In this document: in pieces, positions 1 to 11,473 of the stretch
How positions within the stretch are numbered: the first letter of the stretch is position 1
Layout of the letters: each line of letters starts with the position of its first letter
Assembly: GCA_015680685.1 (NCBI GenBank)
Contig: MNCI01015910.1
Span: forward strand, 1,418,592-1,482,591
Direction: 5' to 3'
DNA: 64,000 nt
From: Gnetum montanum
Taxonomy: Eukaryota; Streptophyta; Gnetopsida; Gnetales; Gnetaceae
Position numbers and translations under genes: made by a program
The notes under the pieces: generated by a model
What the model was told of the DNA's origin: nothing
The model's input: the letters and a program-made list of their open reading frames with translations, nothing else
Databases searched by the model: none

Positions 1-2292
1 CAGAAGATTAGGCCAAAACAACATTCACAAGTTCTTAGAGGATCTTTGCATATCATAAGATGCCTTTTGCTCTATGAAATGCTCCTACCATTTTCCAACA
101 CCTAGTCTTAAGTATCTTTCAGCAGTAAATAGGTATCAAAGTGAAAGTCTTCATGGATGACTTCTCCACTTATGGCACTATATTTCAGCAAACCTTGAGC
201 TGCCTTGAACAAGTACTACAAATATGTGTGGAAACAAATCTACAGCTCAATTGGAAAATGACCCATCTCATGGTCCAAGAGGGCATTGTATTAGGACATT
301 GAATTTTGTAGGAAGGGATTGATGTAGACCTTGAAAAGATAAGGATCATCCAAGGAATTACCCATTAACCAAAAACTATCAAAGACGTTTGGTCATTCCT
401 TGGATACACTTGTTACTACCAGCAATTTATAGAGAATTTCTCTAAGATCACGAAATCGTTAATCGAGATAACAAAGAAATATGCTTCCTTCATCTAGACC
501 AAAGAATGGGAAATTTTATTCCAGAGCCTTAAACAAAAGCTCATAGAGACTCTAATTCTATGAGCACCTAACTGGTATAGATCATTCCATATCATGACAG
601 ATGCATTTAACTATGCCCTGGGAGCTGTGCTTATACAATTGGATGATAAGAAACATCCATATTACATCCACTATGCAAGTTGAAGCATTGTGGATGCACA
701 ACTAAATTACACCACCACAGAAAAAAAAACTAATGGCAGTGGTGTATCATTTGGAAAAGTTCAGGCACTACATGCTTGGATATAAAGTGTTTGTGCACAC
801 TCATCAGAGTTCCATCCACTTCCTCATGAACAAGCCAACAATGAGCCCTCGTTTTATACAATGGTTGGTGATCTTGTAGGAATTAAATCTTACAATCGTA
901 GATCAAAAGGGGATTGAGAATATGGTCACTGATCACTTGTCTCAGTTATGATGGGATAACAAAGAGAAGGAGAGTTTCTTTGCCACTGCAATAAATGAAC
1001 AAATTCCTATAGAACCAAAATGGTATGATGGCATCCTCACTTATCTTCTCACTCAAGATATGCCACAAGACCTAGACCATAGGAAGAAACAATAATTTCT
1101 TTATCGGGGTAAGCACTTCATGAAAATCAACGAACACCTTTACAAGGTGTGTGACAATGGCCTGGTTTGTTAATGTGTACCTAATGCAAATCAATTGTGC
1201 ATTCTCTAGGATGCTCATGAGGGTCCTTTTGGGGGGCCACTATGATTAGAGATGCATGGCCATAAAAATCCTGATGGTAGGGTATTTTTGGCCCATAATC
1301 TTTAAGGATGTCCACCAATTTGTCTGATCCTATGAGCACTATCAACAAGATGGTGGGATGACCACATGAATGGAGGGTCCTCAATAGTGGATTCAACCAT
1401 TAGAACCCTTTGATACATGGAGTATATATTTCATAGGTTCCATCACACCCATGTCCAATGGGAAGGCATATATAATTGTCATTATCAACTACTATACCAA
1501 ATGGGCAAAAGCAGTAGCTGTCACCAATTGTACATCATCCACTAATACTCAATTTGTACAACAAAATGTTGTGAATAGGTTTGGGATGCCATGTGCACTA
1601 ATATTGAATAATGGAACCTATTTTACAAGTGTCATTTTTGAAAACTCATGCAATGCTTGGGGTTGAACATAAATTAACAACACCCTATCACCCCCAACCC
1701 AACAGTTAAGCAAAGGTGACTAACACGAAGATCATAAATATTTTAACAAGAACTATTAGCAAATATAGGAGAGACTGGAGCATAAAACTTAACGATATCC
1801 ATTGTGCCTACTACTCAACATGGAAACTCCCTATTGGCTACTCTCCCTATGCGCTAGTGTATGGAAAACTTCCAATGCTCCCAATTCAATCTAAGCTCTG
1901 TACACTCTCAATAGCCTATGACCTAGATCTTGACTTAAGTCTAGCAAAAAAAGAAAGACTAATCAACCTAAATGTGCTAGACAAAAATCAATTAGTAGCC
2001 TTGTCTTTGAATGAAGTGCACAAGGCATTCAACAAACAATCTCATGATCTTAGAATATGGAAATTGAAATTTCAACCAGGAGATAAGGTTCCCTACTAGA
2101 ATCCCACACATGTACCTCAAAAAACCAAGTTCCAAACATTCTGGAAAGGGCCTTATATAATTGATGACACCTTTCCTTCTAGGGCCATGATCATATACAA
2201 ACTTGAAAACCCAAACAAAAAGTAGTTGGTTTATATCCAACAAATAAAACCTTTCCACGAGCCCAAGCAAGACAATGCAAAAATAACTAAAT
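1..2292 (+). pseudogene. E1 pol remnant: RT, RNase H, integrase
   Basis: Starts inside reverse transcriptase. The catalytic box reads FMDD at 150-161 (YxDD family), followed by a connection region with a readable GYTCYYQQFIENFSKITK stretch near 400-460. RNase H is visible near 598-690 (TDAFNYALGAVLIQ). The integrase zinc-binding region is broken (about 1190-1370). The core follows at 1420-1670, where the first acidic residue of the usual DFIG motif is Y (YFIG) and the DNG motif reads NNG, so two catalytic acids are lost. The C-terminal part with SPYALVYGKLPMLPIQ lies at 1840-1900 and the tail ends near 2292. There are in-frame stops and frameshifts throughout. Many stops are TAG, TAA or TGA where CAG, CAA or CGA would fit, which suggests deamination decay. 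Confidence 0.9.
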
Positions 2293-3346
2293 AGATGGTC
2301 AACCATGCTTAATTTTTTGAATCTCCTTCTTCCAACTCAATCATGGGGGAGATGGTCATTCATGCTAATCATATACATGGCTCCTTAGTTTTTCTATTTT
2401 TTGTTTTGCAAATTATTTTTTTTACACCTTTTCGATTTTAAAACTTATTCCTATTTTATATCATTTTTTTATTTTACACCATCATTAGTACATTTAAATC
2501 TTTCTTGATTATTTTACACTTTCTTATATATTTTACTTTATTTTTAGTGTGATTTTTTAATTTTTGTTTATAAACATGCTTTGTGCCAACAGGACACAAT
2601 GGTGTTGTAGCTATTATTAATGATGGTTTGTGCTTAATATTTTGTTTGCTAATGTCTGGGTTCAATTTCTAAATTTTCATACTAATGGCTAAGTCATGGG
2701 TTTTTTTTTTTATGGAATAGGTAGTGAGTCCATGACATCTAACCATCCACAAACTCTATGGTTTTCCTTGTTTGAAAGTTTGAGATTCCTTTTCATTAAA
2801 TAGACTTTTAATAAATTTGTGACCTTCATAGTTTCTAGAATTGGGAAGGATTCAAAGGTTTGCACTGGGTGTGACTTCAAGATAACTCAATACTGTTTGT
2901 AGTCTTATACTTGCTTGGGTGAATGAGTGTTTTAATAGACTTCTTACCATTCCATGTCAACCAATAATAGGAAGTTAAATAAAGTCTTTTGCAAGGTGTG
3001 GTTCCCATCCAAAAAGAAAAAAAAAAGAGCAAAAAAATAGAAATAAAATAAAAATATAAAAAAATCATGATGGGAATTCAAAGCACACCTCTTAGATAAC
3101 TAAACAAGCTATAAGCACTGGTTATAGAACTAGAAAGGCATGTTACCCATGCTTAAAGGTCCCCTCTAACTAAGGCTCTCTCTCACTTCTTGCTTCTCTA
3201 TAAGGAATGGTGGTTGTTCTGTGGGAGTACTCTTGTGTCTTAAGGGGTTTGATCAATCTTGGAGTGGCTATGCAAAGTCACTAAAAGTAGTTGGTTTTGG
3301 TCTAGACTAAGGATGGATCTTCTCAAGTTTTTTAAATACAAAATCC
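2293..3346 (+). other. E1 spacer, first part
   Basis: No protein-coding signal. It opens with a PPT-like motif (2339-2355), then T-rich sequence. It carries the superfamily block GGGTGTGACTTCAAG at 2867-2881, a purine/A-rich tract at 3008-3030 and a block near 3133 related to AAAGACATG...ACCCATGC that recurs in E3, E4 and E9. It is cut at 3346 by the E2 insertion. Confidence 0.65.
2339..2355 (+). other. PPT-like motif after E1 pol
   Basis: Reads CAATCATGGGGGAGATG. It matches the TAGTCRTGGGGG family seen just before the LTRs, but lies internally, right after the pol remnant. Equivalent motifs follow the protease remnants of E2 (6066-6083, minus) and E3 (23616-23632), and E7 gag (51087-51104, minus). 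Confidence 0.5.
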
Positions 3347-3351
3347 ACAAG

Positions 3352-4161
3352 TGATGAGTGGCGAGGTACCCCTACACTCAACCATACGAATACAAGCATA
3401 GCACACGTGATCTGGTTGAACTCCGTAGACTAAGTGCCTACACACCTTATGGAACACTTAAGGTTAATCATTCGTTGTCTTCCCAGACTTACTTGTATTT
3501 GTCACGGTTGTATGGTTAAGTAAGTTTGAGGTATATGATTTTTATATCTTTTCTGTTTTATCTCCTATGCTGACAAGGTGAAGAGTGAAGAGACTAATTA
3601 ACTATTTTAACTAACTAACTAAGCCTTAATTAACCTAGCATCAGTATCTGTTCCCACTTACCATTCACATCCTAAACTGATGCAACCTTGGTTACCAAAT
3701 GCTAGTCATTGCTGGGATCACCAAGCGTAACACACGTGCTTGAAGCAGTCGTACTAAATGCACTTAACTAGGAGAGAAGGGTTGAGAGAGATTTAATGAC
3801 TAATAAAGTATGTAAATGATAAATAATAAATAATAGTAAATAAATTCCTATTTAGCCTATTCCATGCACTCCAAGGTTTATCTAAGAAGTTCGTCTTTAT
3901 TTCCGTACACAAACTTGTGTTCAGGTACAATATTTGCTTGAATAAAGATCCATTCACTTTGGAACTCCTACTGCGGGCACATGGAAATTATTCTATCTCT
4001 AGAGAGGTAAAACTACTAGAGTTTCACTACAGTCTAGGCCTAAAATGAGAAACAAGGGAGAGCCACCTCTTATTTATAGAGTTGGTGACACACTGCAATA
4101 TCGCAGCTGACGCAATATCACGTACGCGATATCACGGCCCATGCGATATCGTGTCCCATCA
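3352..4161 (-). repeat. E2 3' LTR
   Basis: 810 bp, TGATGAG...CCCATCA on the plus strand. It pairs with 9564-10410. The U3 part (about 4090-4161) carries repeated palindromic GATATC/AATATC units, and a TATA box (TATAAATA on minus) lies at 4071-4078. Confidence 0.93.
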
Positions 4162-4200
4162 TACCTCCATGACTAAATAAAAACTCATCCTCGAGTTTCT
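4162..4200 (-). other. E2 polypurine tract and upstream stem-loop
   Basis: Read on minus, a stem AACTC/GAGTT (4193-4197 with 4182-4186) is followed by TTTAGTCATGGAGGTA and then the LTR. The same hairpin-plus-PPT order occurs before the 3' LTRs of E3 and E4. Confidence 0.6.
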
Positions 4201-6199
4201 TACAAAATATTGGGATGGTATGGGATTATTGACTCAAGTGAAACCAATGGTGAATGGGAGGACATGTGAACAAATCATCATTACAAAACAAGACAAAACT
4301 AGTGTTCACGACAACAAGAGTGAACACTTTATACATTTGACATCAGGCCTTATTTGGCAGCTAAGAAAGAGAGAAAGAGAAAGAAATTTTTCTACTGCCA
4401 ACGCCAAGATTATGCCTTTCATTTTTCATCCATAAGCATGCCATCCATCTTGTTCTTTGCATAGCTGCTTCAGCACCGCTCCATTCCAAGTGTTCCTTCC
4501 AGATCCAATCCATTGTTGCATGATTTCCATCTACACATACAACACAGTCTTTATATTAGCAAGGGTAAATGAATCATAATGCAGTTGATACCTTGCTTCG
4601 GTGAAAGGTCCATTGGTTGAGTTGTGGTATGGCTGATTTGGATCTAGAGATATCATAGTGGTGACTACCGAAGGTGTAGGGGTTAGGAGAAAATCAAAAA
4701 AATTTGGGTCCAGACACCCATGACTAAGAGCGAACCGCCAGTAGCGATAGAATGGAGAAAGAATAAAGAACAAGAAAGATGGAGAGAAAGAGACAACCAT
4801 AACATCGATGAAATGGATGTCAAGATGGAAATAAAAAAAATAGAGTGGATTGCAAAAATGTTAAAGGAAAGAATTTAACTGGTGCACCAAATAGGAATGT
4901 CAGTGGGTCCTCCCCAAAGCAGGCTCATGCCCTTAATGCCCTAACAAACCCACATTCAAAGAGTCCATAGGCTCTAGGAATGTCATTTGGAACAAGAGTT
5001 AAAGTCTTAACCATAAGAATTTACTAAAAAGAAAACAAAGCATCAACCAAAATATACACTAATGATACAACCGGCAATGAGGTGAATAATGGAGAGAAGG
5101 ATGGAGAGAAGAGAATAGAATGGAATCCCAAGAACAAGGTGGTGTATAGCCCCTTGTGTACTTCATGGTTAATGTGACTTAGCATGTCCCATTCCAAATC
5201 CGGCCTCAACAAACCACATCCAGTGACTTCGCATTAATGCATTCGGCCAATCCATCCCCTTGAAGTAACAAGAATGCCTTCACCCAAGAGCCACCACCAT
5301 TCCAACGAAATGAAGGAGGAGAGAATGGGAAGTGAGAAGGGCCTTAGTTAGAGGGAACATTTTTATTTTAGTTCCATAACCAGTGCTTGTAGCCCAAACG
5401 ATTATTTCATCTAAGGGGTGTGCTTTGAATTCTCACTATTTTTTTTTTGTTTTTTTTGTTTTATGTGTTTATATGTGAGAACCACACCATGCAAAGACTT
5501 TGTTATTTTTATGAGCTCAGCTTCCCGATGATTGGGTAACATCGAAACAGTAAGAAAACATCCAAGCACCCAAGAGAATGGCCAGCACAAATGCATCAAG
5601 TTTCCTTGAAGTCACACCCTTTTTAATCCTTGAGTCCTTCCTTAGTTTGAGAAATGCCCAGTCACCAATTTGTTGATTGTTCTTATTTAGAAAGGGACTA
5701 TACATTTCCAAGCTGAGAGAGACCATAGAAACTTGTGGATGAATGGATGAAGTGGACTCATTGCCTGTCATATCAAAAGAACCATACCTTAGTATCAACA
5801 TCATAACTTAAAGGTAAAAACCAAACATTAGCAATCAATAGGAAAATAGTTCATACCATCATGAAGAACACTTATTAAATGACAAGCTTGACAAGATGGA
5901 TAACACATGCACACACACACACACAAAATGAAAAAGGTATAAACGATGTTGTAAAAAAAAACAAGAAAAGTTAAAGAAATTTGTAAAACAAAAATGTGCA
6001 AAACAAAAACATGTAAAACAAAAACTTAAAAAGAACTGATGGCCCCAAATGATTAGCATAGGTGGCCATCTCCCCCATGACTAAATGGAAAGGGAGATAT
6101 CTAAAATAATGAATGCCTATTTGAGTTTCTTCGAAGTGTCCAACTTCTCCCAACTGATGTTTTCAGGTTAAGGGGTGGAAGTTGGCAATGCTCATACTC
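4201..6199 (-). other. E2 spacer without coding signal
   Basis: Minus-strand spacer following protease. It has a PPT-like motif at 6066-6083, the conserved CCTTGAAGTCACACCC block at 5605-5620, a T-rich tract at 5440-5462 and the GGGGAGGACCCACT block at 4902-4919. Only about 700 bp separate that block from the LTR, against about 3.9 kb in E3, so the internal promoter module and extra ORF are deleted here. Short ORFs in it look like chance. Confidence 0.6.
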
Positions 6200-6870
6200 C
6201 AATGTATCTATGCTTTTGTTATGGGCATGAGTTATTCCCCTAGTTCGTTCCAAGCATGTTGGTCGGTTGCTCTTTCAATTAGCTTTCAACCACGGGGTGT
6301 CCACTTGTTGTGTGGTTGCTACATATAGGCACCTTTGTATCAAAGTTTCTAGGGCACACCGGTTGCATGTAGGAGATGTTGAGCATTCCTCCATGTCATC
6401 ACTCTCAGAGTCACTATATGTTATGCATGGAACTTTCTTCTTCTCGATCTTTCCATAAATGTTTACCTTAGATATTTCCAAGGAAAGATTGTGGATTCCT
6501 AGGCATGCATCTATTGTACTTAGCCATGCCCTTCTCATTATAATTGGGAAGTCCCCCTTGTTACTGTTAACTTCTATCACTAGGAAATCAGCTCGATATG
6601 GACAACCAAACATAGTGGTAATGATTTCCTCCACCAATCCCAAGGGAATGGTGAAGGACTGGTCAGCCAGCTCTAGTTGAATATTGCTCTTCTTAAGTGG
6701 AGGCAGGTTCTAGGCTTGATACATTTCTCATGAGATTAAGTTGACTCCGAAACTTGAGTCAAGAAGAGCCTTATGAGGTTCATTCCCAATGACTTGGAGG
6801 TAGATTAAGGGACTTCCAGGGTCATAGAGTTTCCTAGGAAGGTGGCCTACCTTGATCCAGTCGGTAACAA
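6200..6870 (-). pseudogene. E2 retroviral-type aspartic protease remnant
   Basis: Minus-strand translation gives ALLDSSFGVNLIS near 6770-6730, the place of the DSGA active-site loop, so the glycine is replaced (DSS). Downstream are a readable flap-like part and FPIIMRRAWLSTIDA near 6560-6500, matching the family pattern I[IM]GRxWL. A stop interrupts just after the active-site loop. It would release Gag products. The E3 copy (22700-23350) is a close homologue. Confidence 0.75.
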
Positions 6871-7299
6871 TATGTGTTAACATAACCGTATGCGTTAAGC
6901 CCTATTGTTGGTTTCAAGGGAGCTCTGAAGCCTTATGTGTTGGAGGAGCATACACAGACTCAACTACTTGTGGTTGTGAGAGCTTTTCTGGGCTTTTGGT
7001 TATGAAGAAAGGTCTTATCTTCTTGCGATTGTCAGAACCAGCAGTGGGTTGAAGGTTTATAGCTCTCGTAGCATTACGTTGCTATGGTTGAGTGGGGAGT
7101 TCCCCTTGCATTGTTGGAGTGGGTGGTATTGGAACTAACAGTGTGAGAGAGGTGGATGGATTTGGAGGATGGTATGGATGTGGAGTATCTCCCAAAGGAG
7201 AAGGAGTCCTTCTAAAATACTCCCGAACTTGGTAGTGACATTGTGGGGTTGCGTGACCCATAGAGTCACTTGGAGAAACTGGCTATTGCACGTACTAGC

Positions 7300-9417
7300 C
7301 ATATGGGTTTGGTTGTCGATAAGGGTATTTTTGTCTAGGCGGTGGCATCCCCCATGACTATAGGTGTTGTTACTACTGATGTTGCCCGATAGGTTTTGAC
7401 AAAGTTCCACTTGGATAACATGTTAACGGTTGGTGGAACTGCCTTGGGTTACCTTGGGGATAAGGTAACCTTCGGGATGCCTATTGTCTGTTAAGTCTTG
7501 GGTTGAGTGCATACACCCCAGACTCTTATAGATGTGAGATTATTGGGAAACATCCCTTAGGATGGTCATATTTGCAGATCTCACATCCACCATCATTGTT
7601 TGTATCCGAATCCACAACCTCATCGGAGATATTAATTTTTTCCTTACCCTTGTCACGTGCATGGCCTGAATCTCTCCGCTTTTTCTTATCCTTGTCACTA
7701 CTTCGTTCCTCCTTAGATTCATCTACAATCTTTAGGAAAATTTTAATTTTACTATCTAAGGAGCTCCATATTTCATCTACCTTAGTTGATACTTCCATTG
7801 TTAATTTCTAAAGCTGCAAGGTTTTTCTATTCACCAACTCTTCGAGTGATGACTCATCCTCTTCATCACAAAATCTCACTCCCCTCTTCCGGAGGGAAGG
7901 ATTATGGTTATACTCTTCTGTGCTTTCTCTTTTCCATAGCTCCCCTTCTTCTTTAGCTACTTGCCCCAAAAATTGATGAATTTCATGGGATCTAAGTTCT
8001 GATAATCTCCCTTGGGCATATGTCCCAAGGGTTCTCCTAGTTTCATGTCTTAGCCCATCTACGAGGTGGCGAAGTTGATTCCATTGTGCATAACCATGGC
8101 CCGGGCAACGATGTAGCAATGCATAGTAGTGGCCCATGGCAGCATCCAAGGGTTCATGATTACCCTGCTTCCATCCTTGGATCTGCTTACGCAAGTTAGA
8201 CACTCTCAAGTACATTTGATATTTATCATTGAAGAGTTCTAACATCGTACTCCACCTCCTAATGGTTTCCGGTTGTAAAGACCGGTACCAACTCTCTGCT
8301 TCCTTTACGAGTGTCCTAGGAAAAAACTTTAACGTTTGCCACCCATTTCAATATTTTGCAAGGTTCAGGCATCATTAAATTCCTATAAGTGATTTTTTGG
8401 ATCAATGTTGTATCCCCCTTCGAAGCATGGGATATTGTTCATGTCTAATCTCTTGATCCAACTGTCCTTTTGATGCCTTTTAGGTATTCTAACTGCCTCT
8501 ATAATATCTAGCATACTTCGAGTGGCAAGTAAGGGTTCATCATGATCATCTCTCTCATGACGTCTATGATGCCTATGTGGTTCCCTACTTTTCCTTTTAC
8601 CATACCTAGACTCTCTAGACTACCCTCGTCCTCACTCTCGACTCTCTTATCGAGGTCTCTCATCTTGCTTACCTTTATCCTCACCATTATGCTCTTGATG
8701 ACTATGCCCTAATGTGGAAGGAGAGGGTGAATGGTGTGATGAAGGGAAAGAAGAAGGAGAGCCATTGTCATGGCGATGTCTCCTACCTTCTCTTCGGTGA
8801 CTACAGCCCTGATCATGATGACGATCTGAATGCCCATCCTTGTCATGTGTCTTTGTTCCCTCAGTGAACAGTTCGCGTTCACGGGGATTAGAACTAGGGT
8901 TTTGTATCGTGGAGTGTACGTTCTGATACCCCACCTCCTCACTTTCGTTAGGAGGGGGAAGATCATTTGATGGAGAACCTATTATGATTGGTTCACCATC
9001 TCCTATTTCTCTTAGGACGTGCGAGACCTCTTTTCCCTTCAACAATGTATGGTGGCTCTCCTACCTCGAGTTCCTTAAATGTTGTACGAATATGGGATGG
9101 TAATCCCTTGTGTCAAAATCACCTATAACGTATTCATCATATAGCTGTGTCATGCCTATCTGTGCTAGAGCACGGAGGAGCATGTTGGGGACTGCATGAT
9201 CTGGAGGTAATACTATGTTACCTTGCAAATCTCACCAACGTAGTTATTCATCCTGATGGAGGATAAAGGTAAAATCAGGTATGTACTCATCGTGATGAGT
9301 ATATACCACCCAATACTGTTGAGGAACTGGCAGTTCTCAGTTATGCATGTTAGACTGCCAATTGTTTCTTGTATGATCCCTAGGTGGTGAAGTGCTTTTT
9401 TTCGAAGAAGAAGACAT
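7300..9417 (-). pseudogene. E2 gag (long, group I)
   Basis: Start chosen at MSSSSKKSTSPPRD (9417), shortly after the PBS. Order: an N-terminal domain with YIPDFTFILHQDE and LRWxDLQGNIVLPPDHA, also found in E3; a His/Arg/Ser-rich segment (about 8900-8560); the conserved PLLATRSMLDIIEAVRIPKR linker; then the Gag capsid-type core (8245-7808) with WYRSLEP-like remains, KQIQGWKQGNHEPLDAA and GLRHETRRTLGTYAQG. The core ends in a knuckle CEICKYDHPKG near 7590-7555. Several stops and frameshifts. It belongs to the plant retrotransposon gag family. Confidence 0.88.
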
Positions 9418-9544
9418 TGTTATTTTACTCAGTGTGTTGATTAACCGTTATATAATTTTTCGTTTAATTAACCCTAAGGGTTTGTTTAAGCTCCCAACGA
9501 TGTGTATAACTTCCTATGTTCTACTTAGTGCACAAACAACTTAG

Positions 9545-9562
9545 TCCCCGACAACAGTGCCA
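9545..9562 (-). other. E2 primer-binding site, tRNA-Asp type
   Basis: Minus-strand TGGCACTGTTGTCGGGGA, one base inside the LTR. It resembles the complement of the plant tRNA-Asp(GUC) 3' end, TGGCGCCGTTGCCGGGGA, with three mismatches by eye. Confidence 0.8.
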
Positions 9563-9563
9563 A

Positions 9564-10410
9564 TGATGAGTGGCGAGGTACCCCTACACTCAACCATACG
9601 AATACAAGCATAGCAAGCACAATCCGGTCAAACTCCGTAGACTAAGTGCCTACACGCCTTATGGAACACTTAAGGTTAATCATTCATTATCTTCCCAAAC
9701 TTACTTGTATTCTTCATGGTTGTATGGTTAAGTAAGTCTGAGGTATATGATTTTTATATCTTTTCTGTTTTATCTCCTATGCTGACAAGGTGAAGAGTGA
9801 AGAGACTAATTACCTATTTTAACTAACTAACTAAGCCTTAATTAACCTAGCATCAGTATCCATTCCCACTTACCGTTCACACCCTAAACTGATGCAACCT
9901 TGGTTACCAAACGCTAATCGTTGCTGGGATCACCAAGCGTAATGCACGTGCTCGAAGCGGTCGTACTAAATGCACTTAACTAGGAGAGAAGGGTTGAGAG
10001 AGATTTAATGACTAATAAAGCATGTAAATGATAAACAATAAATAATAGTAAATAAAGTCCTATTTAGCCTATTCCATGCACTCCAAGGTTTATCCAAGAA
10101 GTTCGTCTTTATTTTTGTACACAAACTTGTGTTCAAGTATAATATTTGCTTGAATAAAGATTCGTTCACTTTGGAGCTCCTACTGCGGGCACATGGAAAT
10201 TATTCTATCTCTAGAGAGGTAAAAATGCCAGAGTTTCGCTATGGTCTAGGCCTAGAATGAGAAACAAGGGAGAGCCACCTCTTATTTATAGATTTGGCAG
10301 CGCACTGCGATATCGCATACGTGATATAGTAGGGGAAGACATGATATTGCGGGGGATGCAATATCACAGTGGATGCGATATCATGGCCCATGCGATATCA
10401 CGTCCCATCA
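9564..10410 (-). repeat. E2 5' LTR
   Basis: 847 bp. On minus it begins TGATGGGACGTGATATCGC and ends CTCATCA. The U3 carries at least five GATATC-type units between about 10310 and 10405. The TATA box is at 10283-10290 (minus). It is slightly longer than the 3' copy because of extra U3 units. Confidence 0.93.
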
Positions 10411-10415
10411 ACAAG

Positions 10416-10959
10416 GGACTTCTTATGACCTTAATTCCAAATTCCATTCCACCTTTTCCATCATCTATCTATGCTACTCATAACTCTCCTCACTACCGAT
10501 GCCCATGTTCTTGACTCAGTGTCTTTGTCTAACGTACTTGAATTCTTGGGTAGAATGTTCTAGGTTTTGGTCCTTAACTTCCATCAACTATTAATCACCT
10601 ATGGGACCTATGAACTCCTTAGGTTAAGCTTATGCAAGGGCAAACAAGGCATGTGCCTACAATGGGGAGGACCCACTTGCATATCTCTTGTTTGGGTTCG
10701 TTAAGCACCTTATCCTTAGGCATTCTTACAATCAGAATCTTTCGTACACCCATCTTCTGCATCCAACCACGTGCTTCTTTACATATTTTTTTTAATGCAC
10801 ATATTCTCCATCAAATTTTTCAATTTTTGAGCTTTCAAATATCTTCTTCAATGATTTTATCATATTCTTAGCTTTTCTGGGATTCCATGGACTCCAAATT
10901 CATTCAAAAATTCCTTGTATTTTTCAAGATATTCACATTGGAAAATTTTGTCTATGGAC
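10416..10959 (+). other. E1 spacer, second part
   Basis: Resumes right after the E2 target duplication. It includes the superfamily block AATGGGGAGGACCCACTTG at 10661-10679. No coding signal. Confidence 0.6.
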
Positions 10960-11050
10960 CTCATATACGAGGCCCCGTCAATGGAGCCCATGCATATATG
11001 AGGCCCTGTATATGTGGCCCCATTGATGTAGCAAAAAAATAGTATAAATA
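10960..11050 (+). promoter_or_regulatory. E1 internal promoter-like module
   Basis: A run of short units (ATATACGAGGCCCCGTCAAT, GCATATATGAGGCC, TATATGTGGCCCCATTGATG) is followed by TATAAATA at 11043-11050. The last part, GTGGCCCCATTGATGTAGC, closely resembles GGGGCCGCATCAACGTAGC just ahead of TATAAATA in this element's own 3' LTR (about 13649-13690). Similar modules precede the extra ORF in E3 and E4. Promoter function is inferred. Confidence 0.5.
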
Positions 11051-11190
11051 TTCATGAACCCCCTTAGAAATTTTCAGATTTTCTCACAAGCACCAAGGGA
11101 GGTTTTCAAATTTTCAAAGCCCATAACTTCCTAACTGTTCATCCAAATCACTCCATTCTTTGACCCTATAGCTACTAGAGATAAGCTCTT

Positions 11191-11201
11191 AGTTGTGGGG
11201 G
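11191..11201 (+). other. E1 second internal PPT-like motif
   Basis: AGTTGTGGGGG, preceded by AGAGATAAGCTCTT. The position matches AGTCGTGGGGG at 33761 (E3) and 28831 (E4), about 150-195 bp after the internal TATA box. Confidence 0.45.
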
Positions 11202-11473
11202 CCACAAATGTGTCATTTTTGACAAAAAAAAATTGCCATTTTTTCTAACTCCCACAAAGTTTCAACTAAGAAATTAACATTTAAACATTAAATTAGAGAA
11301 GTTAAACCCTCCCAAAAAGCTCTAGTAACACTTATAATGAAAATTAATTCATAAAATATCAATCTACCATAGTCCAACCTTAGCCAGGTGTAACTAATTG
11401 ATGAGATAAGGTACTCAAAATATTCAAAGTTACATGTCATATCTACTAATCCATGGATGTGTTGTGACTGCAA

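Larger units (their letters stand above)
3352..10410 (-). mobile_element. E2: pol-less Athila-like element nested in E1
   Basis: Complete LTR-to-LTR element of 7059 bp on the minus strand with perfect 5-bp target duplications ACAAG (3347-3351 and 10411-10415). Order on minus: 5' LTR (9564-10410), tRNA-Asp-type PBS, gag (9417 to about 7300), protease remnant (about 6870-6200), spacer, PPT, 3' LTR (3352-4161). RT, RNase H and integrase are absent, and so is the extra ORF that E1, E3 and E4 carry. It is therefore non-autonomous. Its LTRs differ by several percent, mostly transitions, so the insertion is old but younger than E1. Confidence 0.92.

Noticed and set aside
3352-3420. GGTACCCC / ACCATAC repeats at many places as a satellite
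   Set aside because: Each occurrence is the R/U5 end of an LTR of the same superfamily.
5910-5926. CA microsatellite
   Set aside because: Only about eight units; common background in AT-rich plant DNA.
5859-6153. Phe/Cys-rich minus-strand ORFs
   Set aside because: Low-complexity translation of A/T-rich spacer following the PPT-like motif.
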